Shown here piece after piece: positions 57,098 through 64,000 of a stretch of 64,000 nt of DNA. The position numbers and the translations under genes are program-made. The DNA lies in assembly GCA_964449375.1 (NCBI GenBank), contig CAYVAS010000004.1:1-64000 (forward strand), written 5' to 3'. The DNA comes from JAFDWI01 sp964449375. GTDB lineage: Bacteria; Actinomycetota; Acidimicrobiia; Acidimicrobiales; Iamiaceae. Position 1 is the first letter of the stretch. Each line of letters begins with the position of its first letter. The notes under the pieces were generated by a model, which saw nothing but the letters and a program-made list of their open reading frames with translations, ran no database searches and was not told the DNA's origin.

Positions 57098-58447
57098 CTA
57101 GACGCCCGCGCGGCGCTCCACGGCGGCCACCAGCGTGGCGGCCACCTCCTCGGCGAGGTCCTGTCCGGTCGCTTCGACCAGCACCCGGGCGAGGGGTTCG
57201 GTGCCCGACATGCGCACCAGCACCCGTCCCCGGTCACCTAGGCGCTCCTCGGCGGCGGCGATGTCGCCGGCCAGGGCCGCCACCAGGTCGTCGGATCGGG
57301 CCGCGAGGCGCACGTTACGCAGCACCTGGGGCAGCGGATCGACCACCGAGGCCAGCTCTGAAAGGGGCCGTCCGGTGCGAACCAGCAGATCCAACAGCAG
57401 CACTCCGGCCAGCAGCCCGTCGCCGGTGGTGGCCAGGTCGCGAAAGATCAGGTGCCCCGACTGCTCGCCGCCCAGAGACAGGTCGTGTTCCTCCAGGGCC
57501 GCCAGCACCGCGCGGTCCCCCACCGGGCACTGCACCACCGCGATGCCCCGTTCGGCGAGGGCCCGGTGCAGGCCCAGGTTGCTCATCACCGTGGCCACGA
57601 TGGCCGAACCCGCGAGGCGTCCCTGGTCGGCCAGGTCGATCGCGAACATGGCCAGCAGGGCGTCGCCGTCGACGACCGCCCCGGTCTCGTCCACCGCGAC
57701 GATCCGGTCGGCGTCGCCGTCGAGGGCGATGCCCACCGGGGCCCCGGTGGCGACCACCGCGGCGGCCAGGTCGCCCGGATGGGTCGAGCCGCAGCCGTCG
57801 TTGATGTTGCATCCGTCCGGGTCGGCGTGGCGCAGGGTCACCGTGGCGCCCAGGCCGCGCAACACGTCGGCGATCACGGTGGAGGCTGCACCGTTGGCGG
57901 CGTCGGCGACGACCTGCAGACCACCGAGGCGCCGGCCTCCGATCAGGTCGTCGGTCAGGTGGGCCACGTACGCGTCACGGCCGTCCCGGTCCTCGCGCAG
58001 CGTGCCGATCGCCGCGCCGGTGACCGGTTCGACCGGGGCGTCCCCGACCCGCCGGTCCAGCGCGTCGGCGAGCCGCTTCTCGATCGTCTCCTGGGTCGCG
58101 TCGGTGAGCTTGCGGCCCCCGGCGGCAAAGAACTTGACGCCGTTGTCGCCGAAGGGATTGTGTGACGCCGAGATCACCGCGCCGGGTCGGTCGTGGGTCT
58201 GGGCCCAATGGGCCACCGCCGGGGTGGGCACCACACCCAGGTCCACCACGTCGACCCCTTCGGCGGCCATTCCCGCGGCGAGCGCGCCGGTCAACATGGG
58301 GCCCGACACGCGGGTGTCGCGGCCGACCGCGCACACCTCGGCGTCGAAGGTGCGGGCCGCGGCCCGGCCGAGCGCGGTGACGAACTCGGGGGTCAGATCG
58401 ACGTTGGCCCGGCCGCGCACCCCGTCGGTGCCGAACCGAAGACTCAC
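57098..58447 (-). CDS. glmM: Phosphoglucosamine mutase
   Basis: A 449-residue alpha-D-phosphohexomutase that makes glucosamine-1-phosphate for peptidoglycan. It has RFGTDGVRG at the N-terminus, the phosphoserine loop VISASHNPFGDNG (catalytic S95), the metal loop DGDADRIVAVD, the sugar loop GGEQSGHLIF and the phosphate loop RMSGTEP. Full length. GGAGG lies seven bases before the GTG at 58447. It follows rpsI as in many actinobacteria and probably shares the rplM promoter. Confidence 0.97.
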   Translation of the reverse strand: MSLRFGTDGVRGRANVDLTPEFVTALGRAAARTFDAEVCAVGRDTRVSGPMLTGALAAGMAAEGVDVVDLGVVPTPAVAHWAQTHDRPGAVISASHNPFGDNGVKFFAAGGRKLTDATQETIEKRLADALDRRVGDAPVEPVTGAAIGTLREDRDGRDAYVAHLTDDLIGGRRLGGLQVVADAANGAASTVIADVLRGLGATVTLRHADPDGCNINDGCGSTHPGDLAAAVVATGAPVGIALDGDADRIVAVDETGAVVDGDALLAMFAIDLADQGRLAGSAIVATVMSNLGLHRALAERGIAVVQCPVGDRAVLAALEEHDLSLGGEQSGHLIFRDLATTGDGLLAGVLLLDLLVRTGRPLSELASVVDPLPQVLRNVRLAARSDDLVAALAGDIAAAEERLGDRGRVLVRMSGTEPLARVLVEATGQDLAEEVAATLVAAVERRAGV

Positions 58448-58493
58448 AGGAACCTCCGCTCTGGCGGGCGGCGCCGGGACGGTCCGCCGAACC

Positions 58494-58886
58494 TCAGCGC
58501 TTCGAGTACTGCGGAGCCTTCCGGGCCTTCTTCAGGCCGTACTTCTTGGATTCCTTCTCCCGCGCGTCGCGGGTCAGGAAGCCGGCGCTCTTGAGGGTGG
58601 GCCGCAGCTCGTCGTCGAGCTCGACCAGGCCCCGGGCGATGCCGAGGCGCAGCGCACCGGCCTGACCCGTGGGGCCCCCGCCGGTGATGGTCGCCTCGAT
58701 GTCGTACGCCTCGTTGCGCTCGGTCACCCGCAGCGGTTCGGTGAGGATCATGCGGTGGGTCTCGGAGGGGAAGAAGTCTTCGACCTCGCGACCGTTCACC
58801 TTGATGGTGCCCGTGCCGGGGCGGAACCGGACCCGGGCGATGGCGCGCTTGCGGCGGCCGGTGGACTGGACGAGGGGGTGAGGCAC
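58494..58886 (-). CDS. rpsI: 30S ribosomal protein S9
   Basis: A 130-residue S9. The N-terminal QSTGRRKRAIARVRFRPGTG and GGGPTGQAGALRLGIARGL are conserved, and the C-terminal KKYGLKKARKAPQYSKR ends in the S-K-R tail that reaches the P-site tRNA. GTG start at 58886, 12 bases after the rplM stop. Part of rplM-rpsI-glmM. Confidence 0.98.
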   Translation of the reverse strand: MPHPLVQSTGRRKRAIARVRFRPGTGTIKVNGREVEDFFPSETHRMILTEPLRVTERNEAYDIEATITGGGPTGQAGALRLGIARGLVELDDELRPTLKSAGFLTRDAREKESKKYGLKKARKAPQYSKR

Positions 58887-58898
58887 GGTGTCGAACTC

Positions 58899-59360
58899 CT
58901 ATCGCGTGGTCGCGTCGGCGCGGGCACGACGGTCCAGTTCGAGCGGCTGGGGCTGCTGCGCGGCGTGGGGATGGGTTGGCCCGGCGTAGATCTTGAGCTT
59001 GTCGAGTTGCGCGCGGCCGAGACGGTTCTTGGGGATCATGCCCCGGATCGTCTGGCGAAGCGCCTCGGCGGGTTTGCGGGCCAGGCGCTCGGCGTAGGTC
59101 TCGGTGCGGATCCCACCGGGGAACCCGGTGTAGCGGTGGACCAGCTTGGAGCCGGCCTTGTCTGCGGTCAGCACCACCTTGTCGGCGTTGACGATGATGA
59201 CGTGGTCACCGGTGTCGATGTGCGGCGCGTAGGTGGGCTTGTGCTTGCCCCGCAGGACGTTGGCGACCTCGGTGGCCAGGCGGCCCAGGATCATGCCCTC
59301 GGCGTCGACGACGTACCAGGATCGTTCGATCTCGTTGGCCTTGGGGCTGTAGGTGGGCAC
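58899..59360 (-). CDS. rplM: 50S ribosomal protein L13
   Basis: A 153-residue L13. The family start PTYSPKANEIERSWYVVDA, the middle GDHVIIVNADKVVLT, and YTGFPGGIRTETYAE with the IRGMIPKNRLGRAQLDKLKI block are conserved. GAGGA lies about nine bases before the GTG at 59360. Frames reaching 59597 are not needed. A strong promoter lies about 80 bases upstream, so rplM starts its own transcript instead of following truA. Confidence 0.97.
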   Translation of the reverse strand: MPTYSPKANEIERSWYVVDAEGMILGRLATEVANVLRGKHKPTYAPHIDTGDHVIIVNADKVVLTADKAGSKLVHRYTGFPGGIRTETYAERLARKPAEALRQTIRGMIPKNRLGRAQLDKLKIYAGPTHPHAAQQPQPLELDRRARADATTR

Positions 59361-59439
59361 GTTCGTGAAATCCTCGGGACGAAGTGGGGATCGGCCGCAC
59401 CGCCGGTCGTGGGGGAAATCCACCGGTGGGCGACGTTCA

Positions 59440-59469
59440 AGACTACGGGCTTCCCACCGCGGGTGGCAA
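59440..59469 (-). promoter_or_regulatory. rplM promoter TTGCCA-N18-TAGTCT
   Basis: On the minus strand TTGCCA (59469-59464) and TAGTCT (59445-59440) are 18 bases apart, giving a leader of roughly 75 bases before rplM. This is one of the best -35/-10 pairs in the window. Confidence 0.6.
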
Positions 59470-59611
59470 ATGGCCGGACGGGGGCGCGCATCGCTGCAAA
59501 TGCGCCAGGATCCCGAGCGCGTGGCGCCGACGGCGGGGTTAGGCTCCGGTGACGTCGACCGTCGCGACGAGTGCCGCGGCGACACCGAGCCGAGCACAAG
59601 GGGACGACCAC

Positions 59612-61060
59612 ATGGCCGAGAAACGACCGCTGACCAACGTCACCGGGGCGCCGGTACCCGACAACCAGAATTCCGAGACCGCTGGGCCCCGGGGGCCGAT
59701 GCTGCTCCAGGACGTGTGGTTTCTGGAGAAGCTGGCCCACTTCGACCGTGAGGTGATCCCCGAACGCCGCATGCACGCCAAGGGCTCGGGAGCGTTCGGC
59801 ACCTTCACGGTCACCAACGACATCACCCGCTACACGAGCGCGGCGTTGTTCTCGGAGGTGGGCAAGTCCACGGATCTGTTCGCCCGCTTCTCCACCGTCG
59901 CCGGCGAACGCGGCGCTGCGGACGCCGAACGGGACATCCGGGGGTTCGCGCTCAAGTTCTACACCGAGCAGGGCAACTGGGACCTGGTGGGCAACAACAC
60001 GCCGGTGTTCTTCTTCCGGGATCCGCTGCAGTTCCCGGATCTGAACCACGCCGTCAAGCGCGACCCGCGGACGAACCTGCGCAGCCCCACCAACAACTGG
60101 GATTTCTGGACCCTGCTGCCCGAGTCACTCCACCAGGTCACGATCGTGATGTCGGACCGGGGCATCCCCAAGGGCTACCGCAACATGCACGGGTTCGGGT
60201 CCCACACCTTCAGCATGATCAATGCCGACGGGGTCCGGCACTGGGTGAAGTTCCACCACGTGTGCCAGCAGCCCATCGAGAACCTCACCGACGCCGAGGC
60301 CGCCGCGGTGGTCGCCCACGACCGGGAGAGTTCCCAGCGGGACCTGTACGAGGCGATCGAGCGGGGCGAGTTCCCCCGGTGGAAGCTGTGCATCCAGGTG
60401 ATGCCCGAGGCCGACGCCCAGCACTACCGGTTCCATCCCTTCGATCTGACCAAGGTCTGGTCCAAGAAGGACTACCCGCTCATCGAGGTCGGCGAGTGGG
60501 AGCTGAACCGTAATCCCGACAACTACTTCGCGGATGTGGAGCAGGCCGCGTTCTCGCCGGCACACATCGTGCCCGGCATCGGGTTCTCACCCGACAAGAT
60601 GCTCCAGGGCCGACTGTTCTCCTACGGCGACGCGCAGCGCTACCGCCTGGGCGTGAACCACCACGCCATCCCGGTGAACACGCCGAGGTGCCCGGTCAAC
60701 AGCTTCCACCGCGACGGGATGATGCGCACCGACGGCAACCACGGCTCCACGTTGCATTATGAGCCGAACAGCTTCGGAGCGTGGGCCGAGCAGCCCGCCT
60801 ACGCCGAGCCGCCCCTGGCGTTGGGCGACACCGTTGCGGACCGGTGGGACTTCCGTGCGGACGACACCGATTACTTCACCCAGCCCGGCGACCTGTACCG
60901 GCTCATGGACCCCGACGCGCAGCAGCGCCTGTTCGACAACACCGCCCGCAATCTCATCGGGGTGCCCGACGAGATCAAGCAACGCCACGTCGACCACTGC
61001 ACCAAGGCCGACCCGGCTTACGGTGCGGGCGTGGACGAGGCGATCGGCCGGATCGACTGA
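59612..61060 (+). CDS. katA: Monofunctional heme catalase, small-subunit clade
   Basis: A 482-residue catalase. The catalytic His55 lies in RRMHAKGSGAFG and the distal Asn in LVGNNTPVFFFRDP. The proximal heme ligand Tyr338 lies in RLFSYGDAQRYRLG. Length and the short C-terminus match clade 3 (KatA-type) enzymes without the flavodoxin-like extension. AAGGGGA lies seven bases before the ATG, and a TAGGCT hexamer sits about 65 bases upstream. It is transcribed against the surrounding ribosomal cluster. It depends on heme, supplied in part by the heme locus 10 kb away. Confidence 0.97.
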   Translation: MAEKRPLTNVTGAPVPDNQNSETAGPRGPMLLQDVWFLEKLAHFDREVIPERRMHAKGSGAFGTFTVTNDITRYTSAALFSEVGKSTDLFARFSTVAGERGAADAERDIRGFALKFYTEQGNWDLVGNNTPVFFFRDPLQFPDLNHAVKRDPRTNLRSPTNNWDFWTLLPESLHQVTIVMSDRGIPKGYRNMHGFGSHTFSMINADGVRHWVKFHHVCQQPIENLTDAEAAAVVAHDRESSQRDLYEAIERGEFPRWKLCIQVMPEADAQHYRFHPFDLTKVWSKKDYPLIEVGEWELNRNPDNYFADVEQAAFSPAHIVPGIGFSPDKMLQGRLFSYGDAQRYRLGVNHHAIPVNTPRCPVNSFHRDGMMRTDGNHGSTLHYEPNSFGAWAEQPAYAEPPLALGDTVADRWDFRADDTDYFTQPGDLYRLMDPDAQQRLFDNTARNLIGVPDEIKQRHVDHCTKADPAYGAGVDEAIGRID

Positions 61061-61103
61061 CGCTCACCTCTCGTGGCCGGTGGAGTCGACCGGCGGCGAC
61101 GGG

Positions 61104-61592
61104 TCACAAGGTGCCGTAGACGCGAACCAGGAAGTAGTACAGGTCCGCTCGGCTGTAACAGGTCGGGCGTTGCCAGGCGGGTCGCGGCGCGCAGTTGGCG
61201 TCCATGTCGGCCCGGAACATCGCGTCGAGCCGTGACCGGGATCCTTCCGGGTCGGGGACGAGTCCGCCCGCTTTGAACCGTCGATAGTTGCGGTAACCGA
61301 AGTCGTGATGCCAGCAAGCGTTCGTGAAGTCGTAGGTGGCGCCGGTGTCGTTCATGTGGTCGGGGAGGAACCAGTTCGAGCAGCCGTCGCTGGTGAAGTC
61401 GAGTTGGCCGTTGCGGGATCGGAACGACGGGTTGGAGGCCATCGCCGCGAACTGGTCGGCGTTCTTGGCGAGCAGGCTGTCGACGGTGGCCTTCTGCTGG
61501 GGCAGGCTCTGCAGGCACCCGGTGGCCACCAGCGCGACGACCACCAGCAGTGCGCCCAACGCCGAGCCTCGGCGCCGGTGGACGGTCTTCAT
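61104..61592 (-). CDS. Prokaryotic phospholipase A2 family lipoprotein
   Basis: A 162-residue exported protein. The lipobox LVATGC puts the lipid on C26. The PLA2 motif C-x-x-H-D is CWHHDFGYRNY with His96-Asp97 as the catalytic pair, preceded by FTSDGCSNWFLPD, where Cys71 can pair with another cysteine and the SDGCS loop binds calcium in relatives. It should release fatty acids from phospholipids outside the cell. I start at ATG 61592 because a strong promoter at 61693-61721 excludes the longer frame. It is convergent with katA. Confidence 0.88.
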   Translation of the reverse strand: MKTVHRRRGSALGALLVVVALVATGCLQSLPQQKATVDSLLAKNADQFAAMASNPSFRSRNGQLDFTSDGCSNWFLPDHMNDTGATYDFTNACWHHDFGYRNYRRFKAGGLVPDPEGSRSRLDAMFRADMDANCAPRPAWQRPTCYSRADLYYFLVRVYGTL

Positions 61593-61692
61593 GGTCACAC
61601 GGGTCGAGTGCCCCGGATCTGCCGTGTCCAAACCACCGCCTCCCCGCTGCCCTCCGGGTCTCCCCGAGGCCCGGGCGTTTGTTCGTGCCACG

Positions 61693-61721
61693 ACGCTACG
61701 GAGCCGCCCGCGGGCTGTCAA
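61693..61721 (-). promoter_or_regulatory. Promoter TTGACA-N17-TAGCGT of the PLA2 gene
   Basis: On the minus strand a consensus TTGACA (61721-61716) and TAGCGT (61698-61693) are 17 bases apart, giving a leader of about 95 bases before ATG 61592. The divergent lipoprotein promoter lies 14 bases away. Confidence 0.6.
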
Positions 61722-61734
61722 GGGGTCCGTTTGT

Positions 61735-61740
61735 TATCGT
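61735..61740 (+). promoter_or_regulatory. -10 hexamer TATCGT of lipoprotein 61747
   Basis: TATCGT ends six bases before the ATG at 61747. The same layout, TACCGT plus six bases, occurs before the paralogue at 62918. Confidence 0.45.
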
Positions 61741-61746
61741 CCACCC

Positions 61747-62832
61747 ATGTCGCGCCGGATCCTGTCGTGCATCGCCGTCGGTGCCATGATCCTGGCCGGG
61801 TGCGGGTCGAACACGACGAGCACCGCGGATCAGCCCAGGACCACCACGGCGACCGACGATGTCGGCGACCTGCCGGCCATCGACCCGACCGTCATGCCTG
61901 AACTGACCTCCGACTTCGTCAGGGCGGCGGTGGTCGATGAGTCCCACGTCCTGGTCCTGGACTTCACGGACACGATGGTGAAGGCTGCCGCACTCGCCGA
62001 CCGCAACGGCGACCTGCACCACGTGGAGGGACCGATCCCCCGAATGGGCAAAGCCTCCGTCGTGGGAACCAGTAGCGGGTTCGTGATCGTTGGGATCCGC
62101 TGCCCGGACTCCAAACCGTTCACCACGAAATTCGCCGAAGACGAACAACTCTGCTCGCCCGATTCCGACGGTGAACGCATGGTCGAAGCGCAGGTGATCG
62201 CCGTCGCGCTCGACACGACCGGCAAGGCCGAATGGACCGCGACTGGGCCCTGGATCAACCCGGCCCGGTTCGGTGGAGCGACACCGACCGCCGATGGGGC
62301 ACTCACATGGATCGACGGCCGGTACTACACCGTTCGCGGCGGCCGCTTCGAACCAGTGGTTCCGCCGCCGGGAGACCACGACCTGTTCGTGCCGTGTGTC
62401 CTCCGAGACGGGCAATTGGTTGCATTCGTGGGCACCCTCAACTCCCAACAGGACGATGCGCTCGGCGGCCAGCGCCGGCTGATGGTGCGCACTGATGGCG
62501 GTTGGTCGGCGCACGGCCCGGCACGAGAAGTTCCCGAAGGCGACCTGGTGGGGGGATCCTGCACTGTGGGCGGACTCGTCTCGAAAACCGAAGTTTTCAC
62601 CGGCGGCCCGGCGGTCGACGCCAACCGCGCCGACGTCAGTCTCGAGTCGATCGCGGGCATCACCGCCGATGGACGGTTGCTCATGGACCACAATCCGCGC
62701 CGTCTGGTCGACCCGGCCTCGGGAGACCTGGTCGAAACCTTTGCGGACTCGAAGGGGGTCGCGCTGTCGTGGGATGGTCGAACGATCGCCCAGATCACCG
62801 AAAGCGGCATACAATCCAGGACGGCACAATAG
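61747..62832 (+). CDS. Secreted lipoprotein, unknown function
   Basis: A 361-residue lipoprotein. The signal peptide ends at lipobox MILAGC (C19), followed by a Thr/Asp-rich linker with AIDPTVMPELTSDF. The rest looks like an all-beta, propeller-like protein: repeated short strands such as VLVLDFTDTMVKAAAL, GFVIVGIRCPD and ALTWIDGRYYTVRGG. No family is recognised. The ATG sits six bases after TATCGT. The first 50 residues are nearly repeated by the truncated gene at 62918. Confidence 0.78.
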   Translation: MSRRILSCIAVGAMILAGCGSNTTSTADQPRTTTATDDVGDLPAIDPTVMPELTSDFVRAAVVDESHVLVLDFTDTMVKAAALADRNGDLHHVEGPIPRMGKASVVGTSSGFVIVGIRCPDSKPFTTKFAEDEQLCSPDSDGERMVEAQVIAVALDTTGKAEWTATGPWINPARFGGATPTADGALTWIDGRYYTVRGGRFEPVVPPPGDHDLFVPCVLRDGQLVAFVGTLNSQQDDALGGQRRLMVRTDGGWSAHGPAREVPEGDLVGGSCTVGGLVSKTEVFTGGPAVDANRADVSLESIAGITADGRLLMDHNPRRLVDPASGDLVETFADSKGVALSWDGRTIAQITESGIQSRTAQ

Positions 62833-62905
62833 GGCGACTTCAGTCGGTCATCACCGTGCAGCGTCTCTCACGCAGCTTTTCATTGCAGACTGGTCACACA
62901 ACCGG

Positions 62906-62911
62906 TACCGT
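62906..62911 (+). promoter_or_regulatory. -10 hexamer TACCGT of the truncated paralogue
   Basis: TACCGT ends six bases before the ATG at 62918, matching the spacing of the intact paralogue. Confidence 0.4.
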
Positions 62912-62917
62912 CCTCCC

Positions 62918-63133
62918 ATGGTCCGCCGAGTCGTTTCGTTGATCGTCGTCGGCGCGATGCTCCTGGCCGGGTGTGGTTCGAACACGACGGCCACTGCCGA
63001 CCAGCCGGGCAAGACGACGAATCCGCTCGACGACCTCCCGCCCATCGACCCGACCGTCATGACGGTTCACCTTGGAGCCGGTGACGGGCTGCAGACGCCC
63101 ACTCCTTGGCAAAGGCCGAGGGGCCCCCTCTGA
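62918..63133 (+). pseudogene. Truncated paralogue of lipoprotein 61747
   Basis: A 71-residue reading frame. Residues 1-50 match the start of the gene at 61747: basic N-terminus, VGAMLLAGCGSNTTATADQP around the lipobox C19, and PPIDPTVM. After PTVM the sequence changes abruptly to an unrelated 21-residue tail rich in Gly, Pro and Thr, then stops. The downstream beta domain is missing. A tandem duplication followed by deletion explains this best. It still has a start, lipobox and promoter, so a small lipopeptide could be made. Confidence 0.75.
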
Positions 63134-63157
63134 ACCGGCTATCGCAAGCGAGCGACG

Positions 63158-63922
63158 TCAGCCGGGTGGCGCGTAGCCGACCTCGGCCAGGTACAGGCCT
63201 TCGGCCGGGGCGAGCCGACCCGCGGCGGCACGGTCCCCTGACGCGATGACAGCGACGAGATCCCCCGCACGGCGGCGACCCAGGCCGACCTCGACCATGG
63301 TGCCCACGACCGCACGCACCATCTGGTGACAGAACGACGACGCGGTGATCGTGAACACCAACTCGCCGGATTCACCGACCGACCAGTCGGCGCTGATCAC
63401 CCGACGAGTCAGCGGTGCCGGGGTGCCGTCGGCGCGGGTCGCGGCCCGGCAGAACGCCGAGAAGTCATGCTCCCCGATGAACGGGTCACACGCCAGGCGC
63501 AGCAACGCCAGGTCGAGCGGCGCCGCGACATGCCAGGCCCGCCCGGCACGGAACGGATCGGGCTCCGGGCGGTTCCACACCACATAACGGTAGGAGCGTG
63601 TCACCGCCGAGAACCGAGCGTCGAATGAATCGGGAACCACCAAGGGATCACGGACCGCCACCTCGGGCCCCACGATCCGGTTCACCCGGCGGGCGAGCTC
63701 GCCGACATCGGTGCCCTCGGGCACGTCGAAGCTCACGACCTGGCCGAGTGCATGCACGCCCTTGTCGGTCCGACCCGCACAGGTCAGCGCGACCGGCGCG
63801 TCCAGGCGCAACAGCCGCCGGATCGCCTCGGCCAACTCGCCGCCGACCGTGCGCACCCCGGCGTTCGCGGCAAAACCGTGGAATCCGCTGCCGTCGTAGG
63901 CGACGGTGAAGCGGATCCTCAT
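63158..63922 (-). CDS. truA: tRNA pseudouridine(38-40) synthase
   Basis: A 254-residue TruA. The catalytic aspartate is D53 in CAGRTDKGVHALGQVVSF. The N-terminal FTVAYDGSGFHGFAAN and the C-terminal FCHQMVRAVVGTMVEVGLGR are conserved. It makes pseudouridine in the anticodon stem-loop of many tRNAs. It lies 37 bases after rplQ on the same strand, as in most actinobacteria, but rplM does not follow directly here. Confidence 0.97.
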   Translation of the reverse strand: MRIRFTVAYDGSGFHGFAANAGVRTVGGELAEAIRRLLRLDAPVALTCAGRTDKGVHALGQVVSFDVPEGTDVGELARRVNRIVGPEVAVRDPLVVPDSFDARFSAVTRSYRYVVWNRPEPDPFRAGRAWHVAAPLDLALLRLACDPFIGEHDFSAFCRAATRADGTPAPLTRRVISADWSVGESGELVFTITASSFCHQMVRAVVGTMVEVGLGRRRAGDLVAVIASGDRAAAGRLAPAEGLYLAEVGYAPPG

Positions 63923-63959
63923 GTCCGACTCACCTGGTCCGTGGCACGGACCGCATCAC

Positions 63960-64000
63960 TCAGACCAGTTCGATGCGCGCCATCGGCGCGTTGTCGCCAT
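63960..64000 (-). CDS. rplQ: 50S ribosomal protein L17, C-terminal end (partial)
   Basis: The last 12 codons of a minus-strand frame read GDNAPMARIELV followed by TGA. This matches the usual end of L17, and its place directly before truA agrees. The rest lies outside the window. Confidence 0.85.
   Translation of the reverse strand, partial: GDNAPMARIELV

Overview
This 64 kb window is chromosomal DNA of a high-GC actinobacterium. The evidence is the GC-rich third-position codon use, frequent GTG and TTG starts, DUF3151 and F420-type (Ddn-like) proteins, HtaA-type heme binding, and the actinobacterial order rplQ-truA-...-rplM-rpsI-glmM at the right end. Class Acidimicrobiia would fit, but I cannot prove it from sequence alone. 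I see no phage, insertion sequence, CRISPR array or rRNA operon. No stretch longer than 300 bases lacks a gene.

Layout. 0-9 kb: tRNA-Ser(GCU), a fold-type IV aminotransferase, a DUF3089 lipoprotein hydrolase, a DinB-like protein, a sulfatase and a DUF167 protein. Then, on the minus strand, an operon of a PaaK-like adenylate-forming protein and an NMT1/THI5-type ABC importer. 9-16 kb: a surface polysaccharide module (GT2 transferase, Wzt/Wzm-type exporter pair, methyltransferase, GT-C membrane transferase, second PaaK/CapK-like protein). 16-30 kb: an MFS exporter, apt, flavodoxin, PhoD-like phosphatase, tRNA-Ser(UGA), tadA, tRNA-Ser(CGA), two large GT-C-like membrane proteins, a TetR regulator and a big secreted DUF4214-esterase. 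30-37 kb: an RND/MMPL transporter coupled to xseA-xseB, then a small membrane protein, an ABC ATPase that has lost its nucleotide-binding motifs, and a permease. 37-42 kb: dut, a sigma-B/F-type factor with an anti-sigma-like partner, and an acyl-CoA/lipid operon (enoyl-CoA hydratase, dienoyl-CoA-reductase-like SDR, SpoU methyltransferase, TetR) divergent from an SCP2 protein.

42-49 kb is a heme acquisition and degradation locus: a lipoprotein, heme oxygenase with a DUF2470 protein, a surface HtaA-domain protein with a sortase-E-like LAATG tail, and HmuTUV. The lipoprotein and the HtaA protein share a domain of about 130 residues that I do not recognise. The HtaA promoter is overlaid by an 18-bp palindrome. 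49-57 kb: a GH5 glycosidase, a second enoyl-CoA hydratase, a DUF2207 protein, an orphan solute-binding protein, carbonic anhydrase, a Ddn-like protein and two small envelope proteins. 57-64 kb: glmM-rpsI-rplM, then an inserted block (catalase, phospholipase A2 lipoprotein, two paralogous lipoproteins, the second truncated), then truA and the 3' end of rplQ.

Two expression habits recur. Many first genes have a TANNNT hexamer only 6-8 bases before the start codon, which predicts leaderless mRNAs. Within operons, stop and start codons very often overlap as GTGA, which predicts translational coupling.
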